This document shows positions 16,245 through 24,534 of a stretch of 53,983 nucleotides of DNA, in pieces (position 1 is the stretch's first letter; the number at the start of each line of letters is the position of its first letter). The notes below the pieces were generated by a model that was not told where the DNA came from, did not search any database, and worked only from the letters and a program-made list of their open reading frames with translations. Origin of the DNA: Burkholderiales bacterium (lineage in GTDB: Bacteria; Pseudomonadota; Gammaproteobacteria; Burkholderiales; Burkholderiaceae_C); the NCBI GenBank assembly GCA_019509985.1, contig JAEKLF010000058.1, positions 1 through 53,983 of the forward strand. The letters are read 5' to 3'. A program made the translations under genes and the position numbers.

Positions 16245-18439
16245 CAGCAGTTCTCCGGGACTCGCGGGACCGGCAGCCGAATGGTGGGCGTGCCCGTGCC
16301 GCCGTCGGTCGAGCCCGTGCCCTGGCCGATGAGGTCGGACAGCGGAACCGGGTCGCCGAGAGACACCGACAGGCCGGCAATCAGCGGCAGCTGCAGGCCC
16401 ACGAGAGGCACGTTGTCGCGCTGGGCGCCGCTGGAGTCGCCGAGCAGCAGGCCCGTCACGCCCAGCACGCCGTCGACGCGCGCGGCGACCGTGGCCAGCT
16501 CCAGCGCGGCGACGCTCTTGAACAGCGGCCAGCCTGTGGCGCTGGCATCGTTGGCGACATTTGGCAAAGGCGCGAGGAAGGCCTTCAGCGCCGCCTTGAC
16601 CCGCTCGCGCACCTCGGCCACGCCCTGCCCGGCGTGCAGCTCGATGCCGACGCTGATCCAGATGCCCGCGTAGGCCGGGCCGCGCAGCAACACTTCGCAG
16701 GTGACGAGGCGGCGCGGCGCCAAGTAGGCGCAGACGGCGTCGATGAAATCGGCATTCGGCAGCGGGTAGTCGGGCCGGCGCGGATCCTGGCGCGGGATCA
16801 GCAGGCAGGTGACGACGCCCGGCTGGTCGCCCGGCAGGCCCGGCGAAAGCTCCGGGTGCCAGGCCGGCAGGACCTCGACGCGACCGACGTCGGCCTGGGG
16901 GGTCTCGCGGATGATGGCGTCGAAGTCGTCGGCGCTGACGGCGCGCTCGCGGTGGCGCAGCACCAGCGGGATGCGCTTCTCACCGTCCGCCGCGCTCTCG
17001 GCGTCCAGCCCGCCCGAGGCCGGTCGCGGGTTGCTGAGCTTGACGCCCGGCGGCAGCGTCGGCCCGAGCTTGATCGCGCCGGCGGCGACATTGCCGGCCG
17101 AGCCCGAGGCCCAGTCGAAGCGCACGGCGATCTCGTTGCCGGCCGGCGGCCGTGCGCCGCGGGCACCGTCGCCGAAGCGGATCTCGCCGCTCTCGGCGTC
17201 CAGCGCGAACACCTTGGCGCCGGGCTGGCCTTCGGCGGGCGCGGCTTCGATCTCGTCGCTCAGCAGCCAGGCCTGGTTGGCGACCAGCAGCTGCATGGAC
17301 TCGGCCAGCACCTGGCCGTGGCTGAGACGGCGGCGTTGCTCGGGCGAGCCGTCGCCCGGCGGCAGCAGCTCGCGGCTGACGCGGCTGCGCTGGCGCACGG
17401 CCGCGCAATGCGTACCGGCCCAGGCGAGCTGCACGCCGGCATTGCTGAGGCCATCGATGCGCAGCCAGGTGATCAGGCGGGCCGCCAGCGCCTCGTCGGT
17501 TAGCTGTGGGGGCAGCTCGCCGACGCCAGCCTCCAGCGGCTCGGCCTCGGCCCAGGTGCCGATGTCGCCGGCGCTGGCGGGCAACGTGACCTGCAGGATG
17601 CCGGCCTGCTCGGGAAAGCCGGTGGGCGCGACGGCGTCCAGGCGCCGGTACTCGCCCGGTGTGCCGTGGCCGCTGGCGTCGGCCTTGGGTGCCCAGGCGC
17701 TGAGGGCCGGCGGCGGCATGGCCGGGCGGCCGGGCTGGATGCGCGCGCGCGTCTCCGGCGGCTGGGGCACGAGGCCGATGGAGAGCGTACGGCCGGCCAG
17801 CTCGGCGCGGGCATTGGTGAGGTCGGCGGCGCTGGGCTTGGGGGCGCTGAGCAGCGCGATCCACAGCGCGCCGTCCACGGTCTCGGCGCCGATGTCCAGC
17901 GCGCCGGGCAGGTCGGCCAGCTGCACGCTGTCGTAGAGCACGGGCTCGACGGTCGCGTCGCTGCCGGAGAAGTCGCGGCCGGTGGCTTCGTAGAGCTGGC
18001 GGTAGTAGTCCAGCAGCGCGGGGTCCGGCGTGCCGACGACGCGCTTGAAGACGACGAGGCCGGTGACGGGCGGCAGGTCCAGGCCGGTGTCGCTGAGGAA
18101 GGGGATGGCGCCGGCCAGCAGCGGCAGGCCCGACGGCAGCGTGATGGTCTTGCGCTCGCCGGCTTCATTGCTGAACTGCACGAGGGCGCTGGCCGGCTGC
18201 GCGGGCCGCAGGCCGATTCCGAGCAGCTGCAGGAACTTGAGGCGGTTGCGCTCGGGGATGAGGTTGGCGCGGTAGAGCAGGCTCTCGGCCATGAAGGCGA
18301 AGAGTTCGACGAGGGTGACGCCGGGGTCGCTGGGGCCGGTGTGCGTCCATTCGGGCGCATGCACGGCCGCGAGGGCCAGCGTGTCGCGCACGAGCGCGGC
18401 GTGGTCGCGGTCGTCGATGGCGGGGAGTTGGATGGGCAC
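16244..18439 (-). CDS. Baseplate assembly protein J-like (Afp11/gp6-like, 731 aa)
   Basis: This is a putative eCIS baseplate J protein (TIGR02243-type). The N-terminal region PSDPGVTLVELFAFMAESLLYRAN (given here in part) and RNRLKFLQLLG are characteristic, as is the central IRFGDGARGARPP motif near residue 417 followed by GSAGNV. The C-terminal half holds the gpJ-like fold, with VARVDGVLGVTGLLLGD. It forms wedge heterodimers around the hub. The start is GTG 18439 (VPIQLPAID): GGAGG lies 8 bases upstream, at the gp25 stop. The open frame extends further upstream, but that part is antisense-like sequence within the gp25 gene. Its stop overlaps the next ATG, so the gp25, J and wedge genes are produced as a coupled set. 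Confidence 0.9.
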   Translation of the reverse strand: MPIQLPAIDDRDHAALVRDTLALAAVHAPEWTHTGPSDPGVTLVELFAFMAESLLYRANLIPERNRLKFLQLLGIGLRPAQPASALVQFSNEAGERKTITLPSGLPLLAGAIPFLSDTGLDLPPVTGLVVFKRVVGTPDPALLDYYRQLYEATGRDFSGSDATVEPVLYDSVQLADLPGALDIGAETVDGALWIALLSAPKPSAADLTNARAELAGRTLSIGLVPQPPETRARIQPGRPAMPPPALSAWAPKADASGHGTPGEYRRLDAVAPTGFPEQAGILQVTLPASAGDIGTWAEAEPLEAGVGELPPQLTDEALAARLITWLRIDGLSNAGVQLAWAGTHCAAVRQRSRVSRELLPPGDGSPEQRRRLSHGQVLAESMQLLVANQAWLLSDEIEAAPAEGQPGAKVFALDAESGEIRFGDGARGARPPAGNEIAVRFDWASGSAGNVAAGAIKLGPTLPPGVKLSNPRPASGGLDAESAADGEKRIPLVLRHRERAVSADDFDAIIRETPQADVGRVEVLPAWHPELSPGLPGDQPGVVTCLLIPRQDPRRPDYPLPNADFIDAVCAYLAPRRLVTCEVLLRGPAYAGIWISVGIELHAGQGVAEVRERVKAALKAFLAPLPNVANDASATGWPLFKSVAALELATVAARVDGVLGVTGLLLGDSSGAQRDNVPLVGLQLPLIAGLSVSLGDPVPLSDLIGQGTGSTDGGTGTPTIRLPVPRVPENC

Positions 18440-18444
18440 TGGAT

Positions 18445-18843
18445 TTACCTCCCCTGGACCGGGATGCTCAGGCTCATGCGGCCGGCCTGGGCCGTGGCGA
18501 CGAGCGTGAAGCTGAGTTCGGCGATGGCGGCCTCGGGGTCGTTCGGGTCGGCGGCGACCTTGATGGCCTCGACCTGCACGCGCGGCTCCCACTTGGCGAG
18601 CTGGCGGCGGATGACTTCCTCGATGGCGCGCCAGGTCGTCACCGTGTTGGGCTCGAACAGGAAGCGCTCGAGGCCGGCACCGTAGTCGGAGCGGCGCAGC
18701 CGTTCGCCCTGGGCGGTGAGCAGCAGGATGCGGATGGATTCGCGCACGTTGGCTTCACCTTCGCTCCAGGCTAGGCGGCCTTCGGGCGTGAGGCGCAGCG
18801 GGAAGGCGACGCCACGGCCGTAGAGGGTGGCTTCATCGGTCAT
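18445..18843 (-). CDS. gp25/GPW-like baseplate wedge protein (132 aa)
   Basis: A compact gp25-like protein. GVAFPLRLTPEGRLAWSEGE is followed by the diagnostic NVRESIRILLLTAQGERLRR-type helix and the DYGAGLERFLFEPNT segment, then a beta-rich C-terminus ending SIPVQGR. In phages, T6SS (TssE) and eCIS (Afp9) this family sits at the inner baseplate ring and contacts the first sheath ring. The length is normal. The ATG at 18843 directly abuts palindromic element B, which therefore provides the leader region of this gene. The stop TAA (18445-18447) sits within the ribosome-binding sequence of the baseplate J gene. Confidence 0.9.
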   Translation of the reverse strand: MTDEATLYGRGVAFPLRLTPEGRLAWSEGEANVRESIRILLLTAQGERLRRSDYGAGLERFLFEPNTVTTWRAIEEVIRRQLAKWEPRVQVEAIKVAADPNDPEAAIAELSFTLVATAQAGRMSLSIPVQGR

Positions 18844-18867
18844 GGTTGGTGCTCCGGCGTTGCTCTG

Positions 18868-19443
18868 GGTCGATGGCCAGTGCGGCGCCGGGATTTCGCC
18901 CCGGCGGGCGACCTACTTTTTGGGCCGCCAAAAAGTAGGCAAAAAGCTCCCCCCGGCCGCACCGCCCTACGCTTCGCTTCGGGTGCCCTGCGCTGCTCAG
19001 GTCTCGAGGGCCCGCGCGAAACTCCCTCCGCTACGCTGCGGTCAAACAGTCGCACGGAGTCAGAACTGGAAGTGCGCTGCGCGCACGCCCTCAAGACCTT
19101 GCGCTGCTCGGCGGTGCTAAAGGGGGCACACGGAACAGCCGGCGCCAGCCGGCTTACGGTTTTGGCTGTTGGCTGTTTCCACGGGCCCCTTTGGAGGAGC
19201 CGAGAAGCGCAGGAACCTGAGGCGCGGGCGACGCCCGCTTCGTCAACTGACTTCGCGCGGCTGTCTGAGCGCAGCGTAGCGAAGCGAGTTCCGCGCGAGC
19301 TTCGGGTTCCGAGCATCGCAGGGCACCCCTCGCAGAGGGGCGACGGAGCAGGGGCGACTTTTTGCCTTCTTTTTGGTCGCTCAAAAAGAAGGTCGCCCGC
19401 CGGGGCGAACTCCCGGCTGGACCGGGCCACCAAGCCAAAGCAC
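18868..19443. repeat. Long imperfect palindromic intergenic element, copy B (~576 bp)
   Basis: It fills the 616-bp gap between the gp25-like gene and the membrane-anchored gene; no gene is credible here. The left hairpin pairs CCTACTTTTTGG (18912-18923) with CCAAAAAGTAGG (18928-18939). The right hairpin pairs CCTTCTTTTTG (19365-19375) with CAAAAAGAAGG (19382-19392). The right arm (about 19350-19443) is, in reverse complement, nearly base-for-base the left arm of copy A (5475-5562). The central AACAGCCGGCGCCAGCCGG core and the surrounding CGCTACGCTGCGGTC / GCAGCGTAGCG inverted blocks are shared. Stem substitutions between copies keep pairing (TTC/GAA versus TAC/GTA), pointing to a selected hairpin. 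Confidence 0.8.
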
Positions 19444-19459
19444 CGGGAAAGCGAACCGC

Positions 19460-21436
19460 TCACGACTTCTTCCCCTTCAACCCCGGCACCGGGAAACACA
19501 CCATCAGGAACGGCAGCCACCGGAAGATCAGGTCTAGCAGCGTCGCAATGACGATCAACAGGATGAAGGCCACGATCGTGATGATCGGAATCGACAGCGA
19601 GCAGATCGTCCCGAAGCTCGGCCCGCCCGCGCCCTGCGCACAGGGCGCCATCTGGCCCACGTCCAGATCCTTGTGGAAGGGCCAGGGCAGCACCGACAGC
19701 ACCATGTCGCCGAAGCCGACTCGCCGCACCCGCTTCATCTGCCCGCACAGCAGGTCGCTCATGATGAAAGCGCTGTTCTTGCCGAACTTGCGCAGCCCGC
19801 CCGGCGACGTGTCGAACGGCAAGGCAATGCGGATGGGCCGCAGCGGCGCATCCGGGTCGAAGAAGCCGGCCAGCTCGAAGACCTCGCTCGGCGCGCTCAT
19901 GACCATCGGATGCAGCGGCCCGCAGTCGCAGCGCTGATGCACGAAGCGCAGCAGATAACGCGGCGCGCCGGTGTCGGCGGCCAGCGTGGCTTGCAGCTCG
20001 GCGGCCATGCGGGCGGCGTCGGGGGCCTGCGGCGTGGCGGCACCGAGCGTGCCCGCTGCCAAGGCCTCGTCGATAGCGGCAGCCACGTCGTCGTACAGCG
20101 ATTCGAGGCGGCGGTTGGCCACGTCCTGCACATCGGCGTTGTCACCCACGCCGACGGTCGGCCAGGGGTTGAAGGGGCCGGCAATGGCGCCCGCAGCGGT
20201 CGTCGCCACCGCGAGCGGGAAGCTGAACGGGGCCCAGCCCGCGCCTTTCGGGAAGGGCTGCTCGGTGGCGTCGAGGGCCGCGCCGACGCCCGGCTTGCCG
20301 ATCTCGACCAGGGCCAGGCGCAGGTTGGGCGCGGGCGTTGTGGCGATGACCTTCACGTCGGTCGACAGCACGGCCGCGACTGCGGCGCGTTCGGCCGGAC
20401 CCCAGACGGCGGCGCTGAGGCGGTTCAACAAGACCTGCGCTTTCGCGCCCGTCGCGCTGCCGCTGGCGAGGCCGGCATGCACCTGGGGCAGGGTCGCCGC
20501 CAGCCATTCCTGCATATCCTGCAACTGGCGCCAGCTGGCTTCCTGCAGCTGGTCATTGATCGTCTTCAGCGAGTCCGTCGCGGCCGCGCCCAGCTTCGCC
20601 GCGATGGCGTCCCTGTCAGCCTGAGTCTTGCCGTCCCAGGGCTTGGCGCCAGGTGCAGCGGCCGCAGCGTCCTGGCTCGCCCGGGCCCGCTCGATCAGCC
20701 CCTGCCAGGGCGCGATCAACTTCATGCGCGCGCCGGCCTTCAGCTCGTTGGCGCGGTTCGTGGCCGGCGCGGACGCCGTGCCCAGGGAGGCGAAGCGGTA
20801 GTCGTCATGCCGCGCGACCGGGATGAGGCCGGCCAGCAGCTTGCGCGCCGGGCCGGCGGGCGGCGTGTAGGCGAGCGGGAAGACCGACAGCCACTCCTCG
20901 CGCGGCAGCGGCTGCGAGACGTCGGCCAGCGGCACCCAGCGTGAGGGCTGGCCCGGCGTCTTCAGGAAGGCGCACTCGCGGCCGTCGCTCAGCAGGCGGC
21001 GCAGCAGCATGCCGCTCTTGTCGCCCGAGGCCGTCGTGCGCGTGGGCAGGCCGGGCAGCTCGCAGACGAGGTGGGCCGCGGCCAGGTAGAAGCGCTGGTG
21101 CACCGGTTGGAAGAGCTTGAGCGGCTTCGGAGCCGGTGGCGTGGCGGCCACCTCGTGGCGCCTGAAGCCGACCAGCGCGCGGCTGCGAGCCAGCGCGCGG
21201 GCGGGGGCAGACGTGGGCGCTGCCAGAGCCGGCGCCGGCGTGGGCTCGGCAAGCACCTGCCAGGACTCCGGCTTGGCGACAAAGCTCGGCAGCGTCTGCG
21301 GCGCGTCAGCCAACATGGCGAGCAATCGGTCCATGAAGTCGTCACTGTCGAAGCGCAGCAAGGTCGGGGAGCCGTCCACCGGCGCCGCGACGAAGCTCTG
21401 GCCACCCACCCAACGCAAGACATGCGAGGCGCTCAT
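19460..21436 (-). CDS. eCIS-locus protein with C-terminal membrane anchor (658 aa)
   Basis: Family not recognised with certainty. Residues 1-130 are Ala/Pro-rich; 120-230 contain FQPVHQRFYLAAAHLVCELPGLP and a WVPLADVSQPLP segment; 230-480 are mostly helical. A conserved-looking C-terminal part includes RYLLRFVHQRCDCGPLHPMVMS, then GKNSAFIMSDLLCGQMKR (both partial). The last ~50 residues carry two hydrophobic helices (SIPIITIVAFILLIVIATLL and LIFRWLPFLMVCF) and a basic end, LKGKKS. This suggests an inner-membrane-anchored component. Start ATG 21436 lies inside a repeated 18-bp sequence and overlaps a remnant TGA, so it was probably once coupled directly to the spike gene. The C-terminus is followed by palindromic element B. 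Confidence 0.65.
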   Translation of the reverse strand: MSASHVLRWVGGQSFVAAPVDGSPTLLRFDSDDFMDRLLAMLADAPQTLPSFVAKPESWQVLAEPTPAPALAAPTSAPARALARSRALVGFRRHEVAATPPAPKPLKLFQPVHQRFYLAAAHLVCELPGLPTRTTASGDKSGMLLRRLLSDGRECAFLKTPGQPSRWVPLADVSQPLPREEWLSVFPLAYTPPAGPARKLLAGLIPVARHDDYRFASLGTASAPATNRANELKAGARMKLIAPWQGLIERARASQDAAAAAPGAKPWDGKTQADRDAIAAKLGAAATDSLKTINDQLQEASWRQLQDMQEWLAATLPQVHAGLASGSATGAKAQVLLNRLSAAVWGPAERAAVAAVLSTDVKVIATTPAPNLRLALVEIGKPGVGAALDATEQPFPKGAGWAPFSFPLAVATTAAGAIAGPFNPWPTVGVGDNADVQDVANRRLESLYDDVAAAIDEALAAGTLGAATPQAPDAARMAAELQATLAADTGAPRYLLRFVHQRCDCGPLHPMVMSAPSEVFELAGFFDPDAPLRPIRIALPFDTSPGGLRKFGKNSAFIMSDLLCGQMKRVRRVGFGDMVLSVLPWPFHKDLDVGQMAPCAQGAGGPSFGTICSLSIPIITIVAFILLIVIATLLDLIFRWLPFLMVCFPVPGLKGKKS

Positions 21437-21574
21437 AGGATGTTCCCCGAGGACATGTCAGCACCCCGCCCGCCGGGTACGGCGGCCACCCCTCCGAGAG
21501 GGGCGGGCCTGGCTTGGGGCGGCCCGGCGCTGCGGCCCCGCGGGGCGGTGACCTTCCTCATAGGATGTTCCCCG
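21432..21574. repeat. 107-bp insertion flanked by an 18-bp direct repeat at the spike gene end
   Basis: CTCATAGGATGTTCCCCG occurs at 21432-21449 and again at 21557-21574. On the minus strand both copies encode the terminal residues GNIL and a TGA stop. The copy at 21557-21574 is the real 3' end of the spike gene; the copy at 21432-21449 immediately precedes and overlaps the start of the 658-aa gene. The intervening 107 bp is GC-rich and palindromic, related to the short repeats at 27505-27532 and 41494-41511 through a GCCGGGCCGCCCCAAG-type core. The pattern is that of an inserted repeat with a target duplication. Confidence 0.75.
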
Positions 21575-22274
21575 CCCCTGGCGTGTACGTCGCCGCGATG
21601 ATGGTGTTGGTGATGACGGTGTCGGCCTGCACGACGCCCGAGAACCGCGACATGCCGGCGTCGACGGTGACCATGCCGGCCGACACGGCCACCTGGCTGG
21701 CGTTGACGGTGACCTTGGCGGACGCCGTGAGGGTGATGCCGGCCGTTTCGAGCTTGATGCTGTTGCCGTTGCTGTCCTCCAGCGTGACGGTGCCAGGGCC
21801 GTCCATGATCTTCAGCGAGCAGCCGCCGGGCGTTTCGAGCTTGATGCTTTCCTGGCCCGATTGGTCGTCGATGGTGATGACGACGCCGTTGCGGCTTTTG
21901 ATGACCTTGTGGTTGTTCTGCGAAGTGGCGCTTTCGGGCGGCGAGTCCTTGCCGTTCCACAGGCCGCCGACGATGAAGGGCCAGCGCGGGTCGCCGCCCT
22001 GGAAGACCAGCAGCACCTCGTCGTCCACCTCGGGCATGAACCAGCTGCCGCGGTCGTTGCCGGCAAAGAGCGTGGCCATGCGCGCCCAGGCCTCGAAGCG
22101 CTCGCCGCCGCCGTCGGGGCTCCAGGGCAGGGCCACCTTCACGCGGCCCTGGTTGTCGGGGTCGACGAGGTCCGTCACCTGGCCGACATGGCAGCCGTAC
22201 CAGCGCCCGCCCCAGCCGTGCGGATGGCGGTCGGCGTACAAGGCCTCCGCGGGTGACAGATCGAAAAGGCTCAC
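21558..22274 (-). CDS. Spike protein, baseplate assembly V / VgrG gp5-like (238 aa)
   Basis: An OB-fold spike base is recognisable at ~20-110: YGCHVGQVTDLVDPDNQGRV (20 residues), then VALPW, and GSWFMPEVDDEVLLVFQGGD with PFIVGGLWNGKD. The C-terminal part is a beta-helix-like run (GITLTASAKVTVNASQVAVS) expected to form the trimeric needle. Together with the gpD-like gene just upstream it makes the Afp8/VgrG-equivalent spike from two polypeptides. The start is GTG 22274: GGGAGGG lies just upstream, and the GTGA overlaps the gpD stop. An alternative TTG at 22292 has no such support. The stop at 21558 lies in a sequence duplicated 125 bp downstream. Confidence 0.9.
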   Translation of the reverse strand: MSLFDLSPAEALYADRHPHGWGGRWYGCHVGQVTDLVDPDNQGRVKVALPWSPDGGGERFEAWARMATLFAGNDRGSWFMPEVDDEVLLVFQGGDPRWPFIVGGLWNGKDSPPESATSQNNHKVIKSRNGVVITIDDQSGQESIKLETPGGCSLKIMDGPGTVTLEDSNGNSIKLETAGITLTASAKVTVNASQVAVSAGMVTVDAGMSRFSGVVQADTVITNTIIAATYTPGAGNIL

Positions 22275-23350
22275 GGTGCCCTCCCGATCCAAGGTCGCTC
22301 GGCGACGAACTCGGTACGCAGGCCTTCGGCCATGTCGAAGCGATGCGTCACCTCGGCCAGCGAGTATTTGCCGTTGAACAGAGGCCCCAGCCCTTGCAAA
22401 TCCACGGTGGCACCGCAGCGCAGGCGCGCGTCCGGCTGGGCCATGCCGTGGCCGACGACGAAGCGGCGGTTGATCTGGCGCAGCCAGGCCTCGGCCAGCG
22501 ACTTCGCCTCGTCCGCCGAGCCGGGTTGCAGGTGGGCCACCAGGTCGGCACGCGCGCCGAGTTTGGATTCCAGCAGCGCCGCACCGCCCTCCCCGTCCGA
22601 GGTCTCGCTGCCGAGCAGGTCGCCGGCCTGGGCGGTCTCCTTGATGGTCTGCTTGTCCGCCACGCTCCAGCCGGCCACGGCCAGCTCGGTGCGCTGCAGG
22701 GCCAGGTCGGCGCGCACGTCGAAGGCGAGCAGCTTGCCGCCGAGGTCCAGCGTCAGCGCCTGGCCGCCGCGGCGCTTGCGGGCGGCAAGGTGGAGGGTGT
22801 CGCCGTCCAGCCAGACCTCGGCCTCGACGCGCCGGGCCAGGTCGCGCAAAAAGGCCAGGTCGCTCTGGTTGACCTGGGCCAGCAGCGGCAGCGTCGGCGA
22901 ATCGACATCGACGGACGCGGTGAGGCCGTGGTCGCTGGCGATGCGTTGGGCGGCGTCGGACAGGCTGCTTTGGTCGAAGCTGCGCGTGCGGCGCTTCATG
23001 CGCAGATCCTGCAGCTTGTCTTCGAGCTGCACCACGAGCTGGGCCTCGCCCATGCCGGCCTTGGGGTAGCGGCCCTGCAACGCCATCACTCGGCCTGCGA
23101 AGAGCACGTCGTCGCCGAGCTTGATGCTGATCTGCTTGCCGAACTCCAGCCGGTCGCGACCGAACAGCGTGTAGCCGGGTGAGCCGTCGCGCGTGCCCCA
23201 GTTGCCGAAGGCCAGCTGGGCCTGGGCCAGGCCGTCGATGCGCTCGCGAATCTCCAGCGCCTGCAGCGCCGCGGCCAGGTCGGACGCGACCTGGCCTTCG
23301 ACCTCCACCGTGGGCCGGCCGCTGGACAGGGGGAGCGAGGCTTCGGGCAT
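22271..23350 (-). CDS. Phage late-control gpD-like spike hub protein (359 aa)
   Basis: A gpD/gp27-like hub protein: a Trp/Gly-rich strand region (LAFGNWGTRDGSPGYTLFGR), GDDVLFAGRVMALQGRYP, the central FLRDLARRVEAEVWLDGDTL segment typical of phage late-control D/VgrG domains, and a C-terminal NGKYSLAEVTHRFD strand pair. It connects the tube to the spike. The start ATG 23350 (MPEASLPLS) follows a short palindromic repeat that separates it from the DUF5908-like gene. The stop overlaps the spike start (GTGA), giving coupled production of hub and spike in equal amounts. Confidence 0.88.
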   Translation of the reverse strand: MPEASLPLSSGRPTVEVEGQVASDLAAALQALEIRERIDGLAQAQLAFGNWGTRDGSPGYTLFGRDRLEFGKQISIKLGDDVLFAGRVMALQGRYPKAGMGEAQLVVQLEDKLQDLRMKRRTRSFDQSSLSDAAQRIASDHGLTASVDVDSPTLPLLAQVNQSDLAFLRDLARRVEAEVWLDGDTLHLAARKRRGGQALTLDLGGKLLAFDVRADLALQRTELAVAGWSVADKQTIKETAQAGDLLGSETSDGEGGAALLESKLGARADLVAHLQPGSADEAKSLAEAWLRQINRRFVVGHGMAQPDARLRCGATVDLQGLGPLFNGKYSLAEVTHRFDMAEGLRTEFVAERPWIGRAP

Positions 23351-23365
23351 ATCAATGCCTGCACG

Positions 23366-23428
23366 GCCGCCCGAAAGGCGTTGGCGTCCCCTCGGGGGGC
23401 AGCGAACGAAGTGAGCGTGGAGGTCTCA
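23366..23428. repeat. Short palindromic intergenic repeat (TCATGA-flanked type)
   Basis: CCCCTCGGGGGGCAG followed by GAACGAAGTGAGC occurs in the gap between the gpD-like and DUF5908-like genes. A close copy lies at 41484-41562 between the two-component genes. Both copies have TCATGA at the same edge and contain a CCCC/GGGG hairpin. No coding capacity is evident. Confidence 0.65.
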
Positions 23429-23433
23429 TGATT

Positions 23434-23616
23434 TCAGTGGCTGAAGGTGCGCAACTGCAGCTCGCGCATCGCGGCGGCCATGCGGCGCGCGCGTGCGAGG
23501 TGCTCCAGATCGGGCTCGGGTGCGGGCGCCGCCGCGGGAGCGCCACCGCCGCCGGGCTGGGCTTGAGCCGGCGCAGGCGCGGGGCTGACTTCAAACTCGT
23601 GGATTTCGACGGGCAT
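23434..23616 (-). CDS. Small eCIS protein, DUF5908-like (60 aa)
   Basis: A 60-residue protein beginning MPVEIHEFEV, followed by an Ala/Pro/Gly-rich linker and a C-terminal basic amphipathic helix (ARRMAAAMRELQLRTFSH). Small genes with a MPxEIxE start between the LysM/CIS_tube gene and the spike genes are common in contractile-injection loci and are annotated as DUF5908; the assignment here rests on the N-terminal motif and position. The role is unknown. The basic helix could bridge tube and hub proteins, but that is a guess. It lies 15 bp after the CIS_tube/LysM stop. Confidence 0.7.
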   Translation of the reverse strand: MPVEIHEFEVSPAPAPAQAQPGGGGAPAAAPAPEPDLEHLARARRMAAAMRELQLRTFSH

Positions 23617-23631
23617 GGGGTCAGTCCTTCA

Positions 23632-24534
23632 TCAGCCGCTGACGATGCGCGGCTTGGTGGCGGAGAGGTCGATGAGCTGGCCCGGCGGCATTGCGCGCGG
23701 GTTCTCGATGCCGTTGGCCAGGGCCACCGACTGCCAGCTGGCACCGCCCTGGAAAGCCGCGCCGGTGCTCAGGCCCAGGCCCGCGCCGACGCCGACCGAA
23801 GCGCCGACTGACACACCGGCCGAGAGCCCCGCCGAGAAGCCAGCGCCCGCCCCGAGGCCACCGCCGGGCGACGCGCCCGAGCCACCGCCGCCCGGCGCCG
23901 CGCCGGCCGCCTTGGCCGCGTCCTGCAGCGCCTGCAGCGATTGCCCGCCGCCGGCCGGCCACAGCGGCCGCGAGCCGGGCACGGCGCCGTCGCCGCTGAA
24001 GGCGGGCACGAGGATCTCCTGCTGGATCATGTTCAGCGTGACGCTGGCACGCAGCGCCTCGCCCTTGGCCGAGAAGAACTCGACGCTCTCCTCGACGCTT
24101 TCGACGATGCCGTCGAACAGGAAGTTGCCCCAGGAAAAGCGCAGGCCCGGCGGCGTGCGCTGCGAGGTGTCACGTGCGCCGGCAGCCGCCGGCTTGGGCT
24201 TGATGAAGTACAGCACCTGGGCCGTGATGCGGCGCACGTCGTCGACGATGAAGGGCGCGCTGGTCGCCGCGGCCACGTCAAACCACAGCTGCACGGCGAG
24301 CTTGGTGGTGCCCGTGCCGACGAACTGCCGCGCCGCGCTGCCCTGGCTCTGGTTGCCGCCATGCCCTCCTCCGCCGCCGCTGGCGTTGGGCTGCTCCTTG
24401 ATCTGGTTGGCGTAGGAGAGCTTCAACGACTCGGGGTTGAACTGCACGGTCAGCGTCTTGCCGCCGGGCATCACATCGCTCAGGTCGTCCTTCAGCTCGG
24501 TGAGCTTGGCGTGCTGGATTTCGAGTTCAGGCAT
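23632..24534 (-). CDS. CIS tube/LysM-type protein (Afp7/Pvc7-like, 300 aa)
   Basis: The N-terminal domain (~1-190) has the CIS_tube hallmark LTVQFNPESLKLSYANQIKE, followed by a Gly-rich insert, FVGTGTTKLAVQLWFDV and GNFLFDGIVESVEESVEFFS. A Gly/Ala/Ser-rich linker (~205-270) leads to a short LysM-like end (ASWQSVALANGIENPRAM, PPGQLIDL) that has lost part of the usual LysM start. In Afp/PVC the equivalent protein adapts the tube to the spike hub. ATG 24534 is chosen because it begins MPELEIQHAKL and overlaps the tube 2 gene by 8 bp. The longer open frame upstream lies inside the tube gene. Confidence 0.85.
   Translation of the reverse strand: MPELEIQHAKLTELKDDLSDVMPGGKTLTVQFNPESLKLSYANQIKEQPNASGGGGGHGGNQSQGSAARQFVGTGTTKLAVQLWFDVAAATSAPFIVDDVRRITAQVLYFIKPKPAAAGARDTSQRTPPGLRFSWGNFLFDGIVESVEESVEFFSAKGEALRASVTLNMIQQEILVPAFSGDGAVPGSRPLWPAGGGQSLQALQDAAKAAGAAPGGGGSGASPGGGLGAGAGFSAGLSAGVSVGASVGVGAGLGLSTGAAFQGGASWQSVALANGIENPRAMPPGQLIDLSATKPRIVSG

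Noticed and set aside
13188..16673. 1161-residue open frame on the plus strand
   Set aside because: It is antisense to the wedge gene and neighbours, rich in Ala/Arg/Gly/Gln with no domain. Such long antisense frames are normal in ~70% GC DNA.
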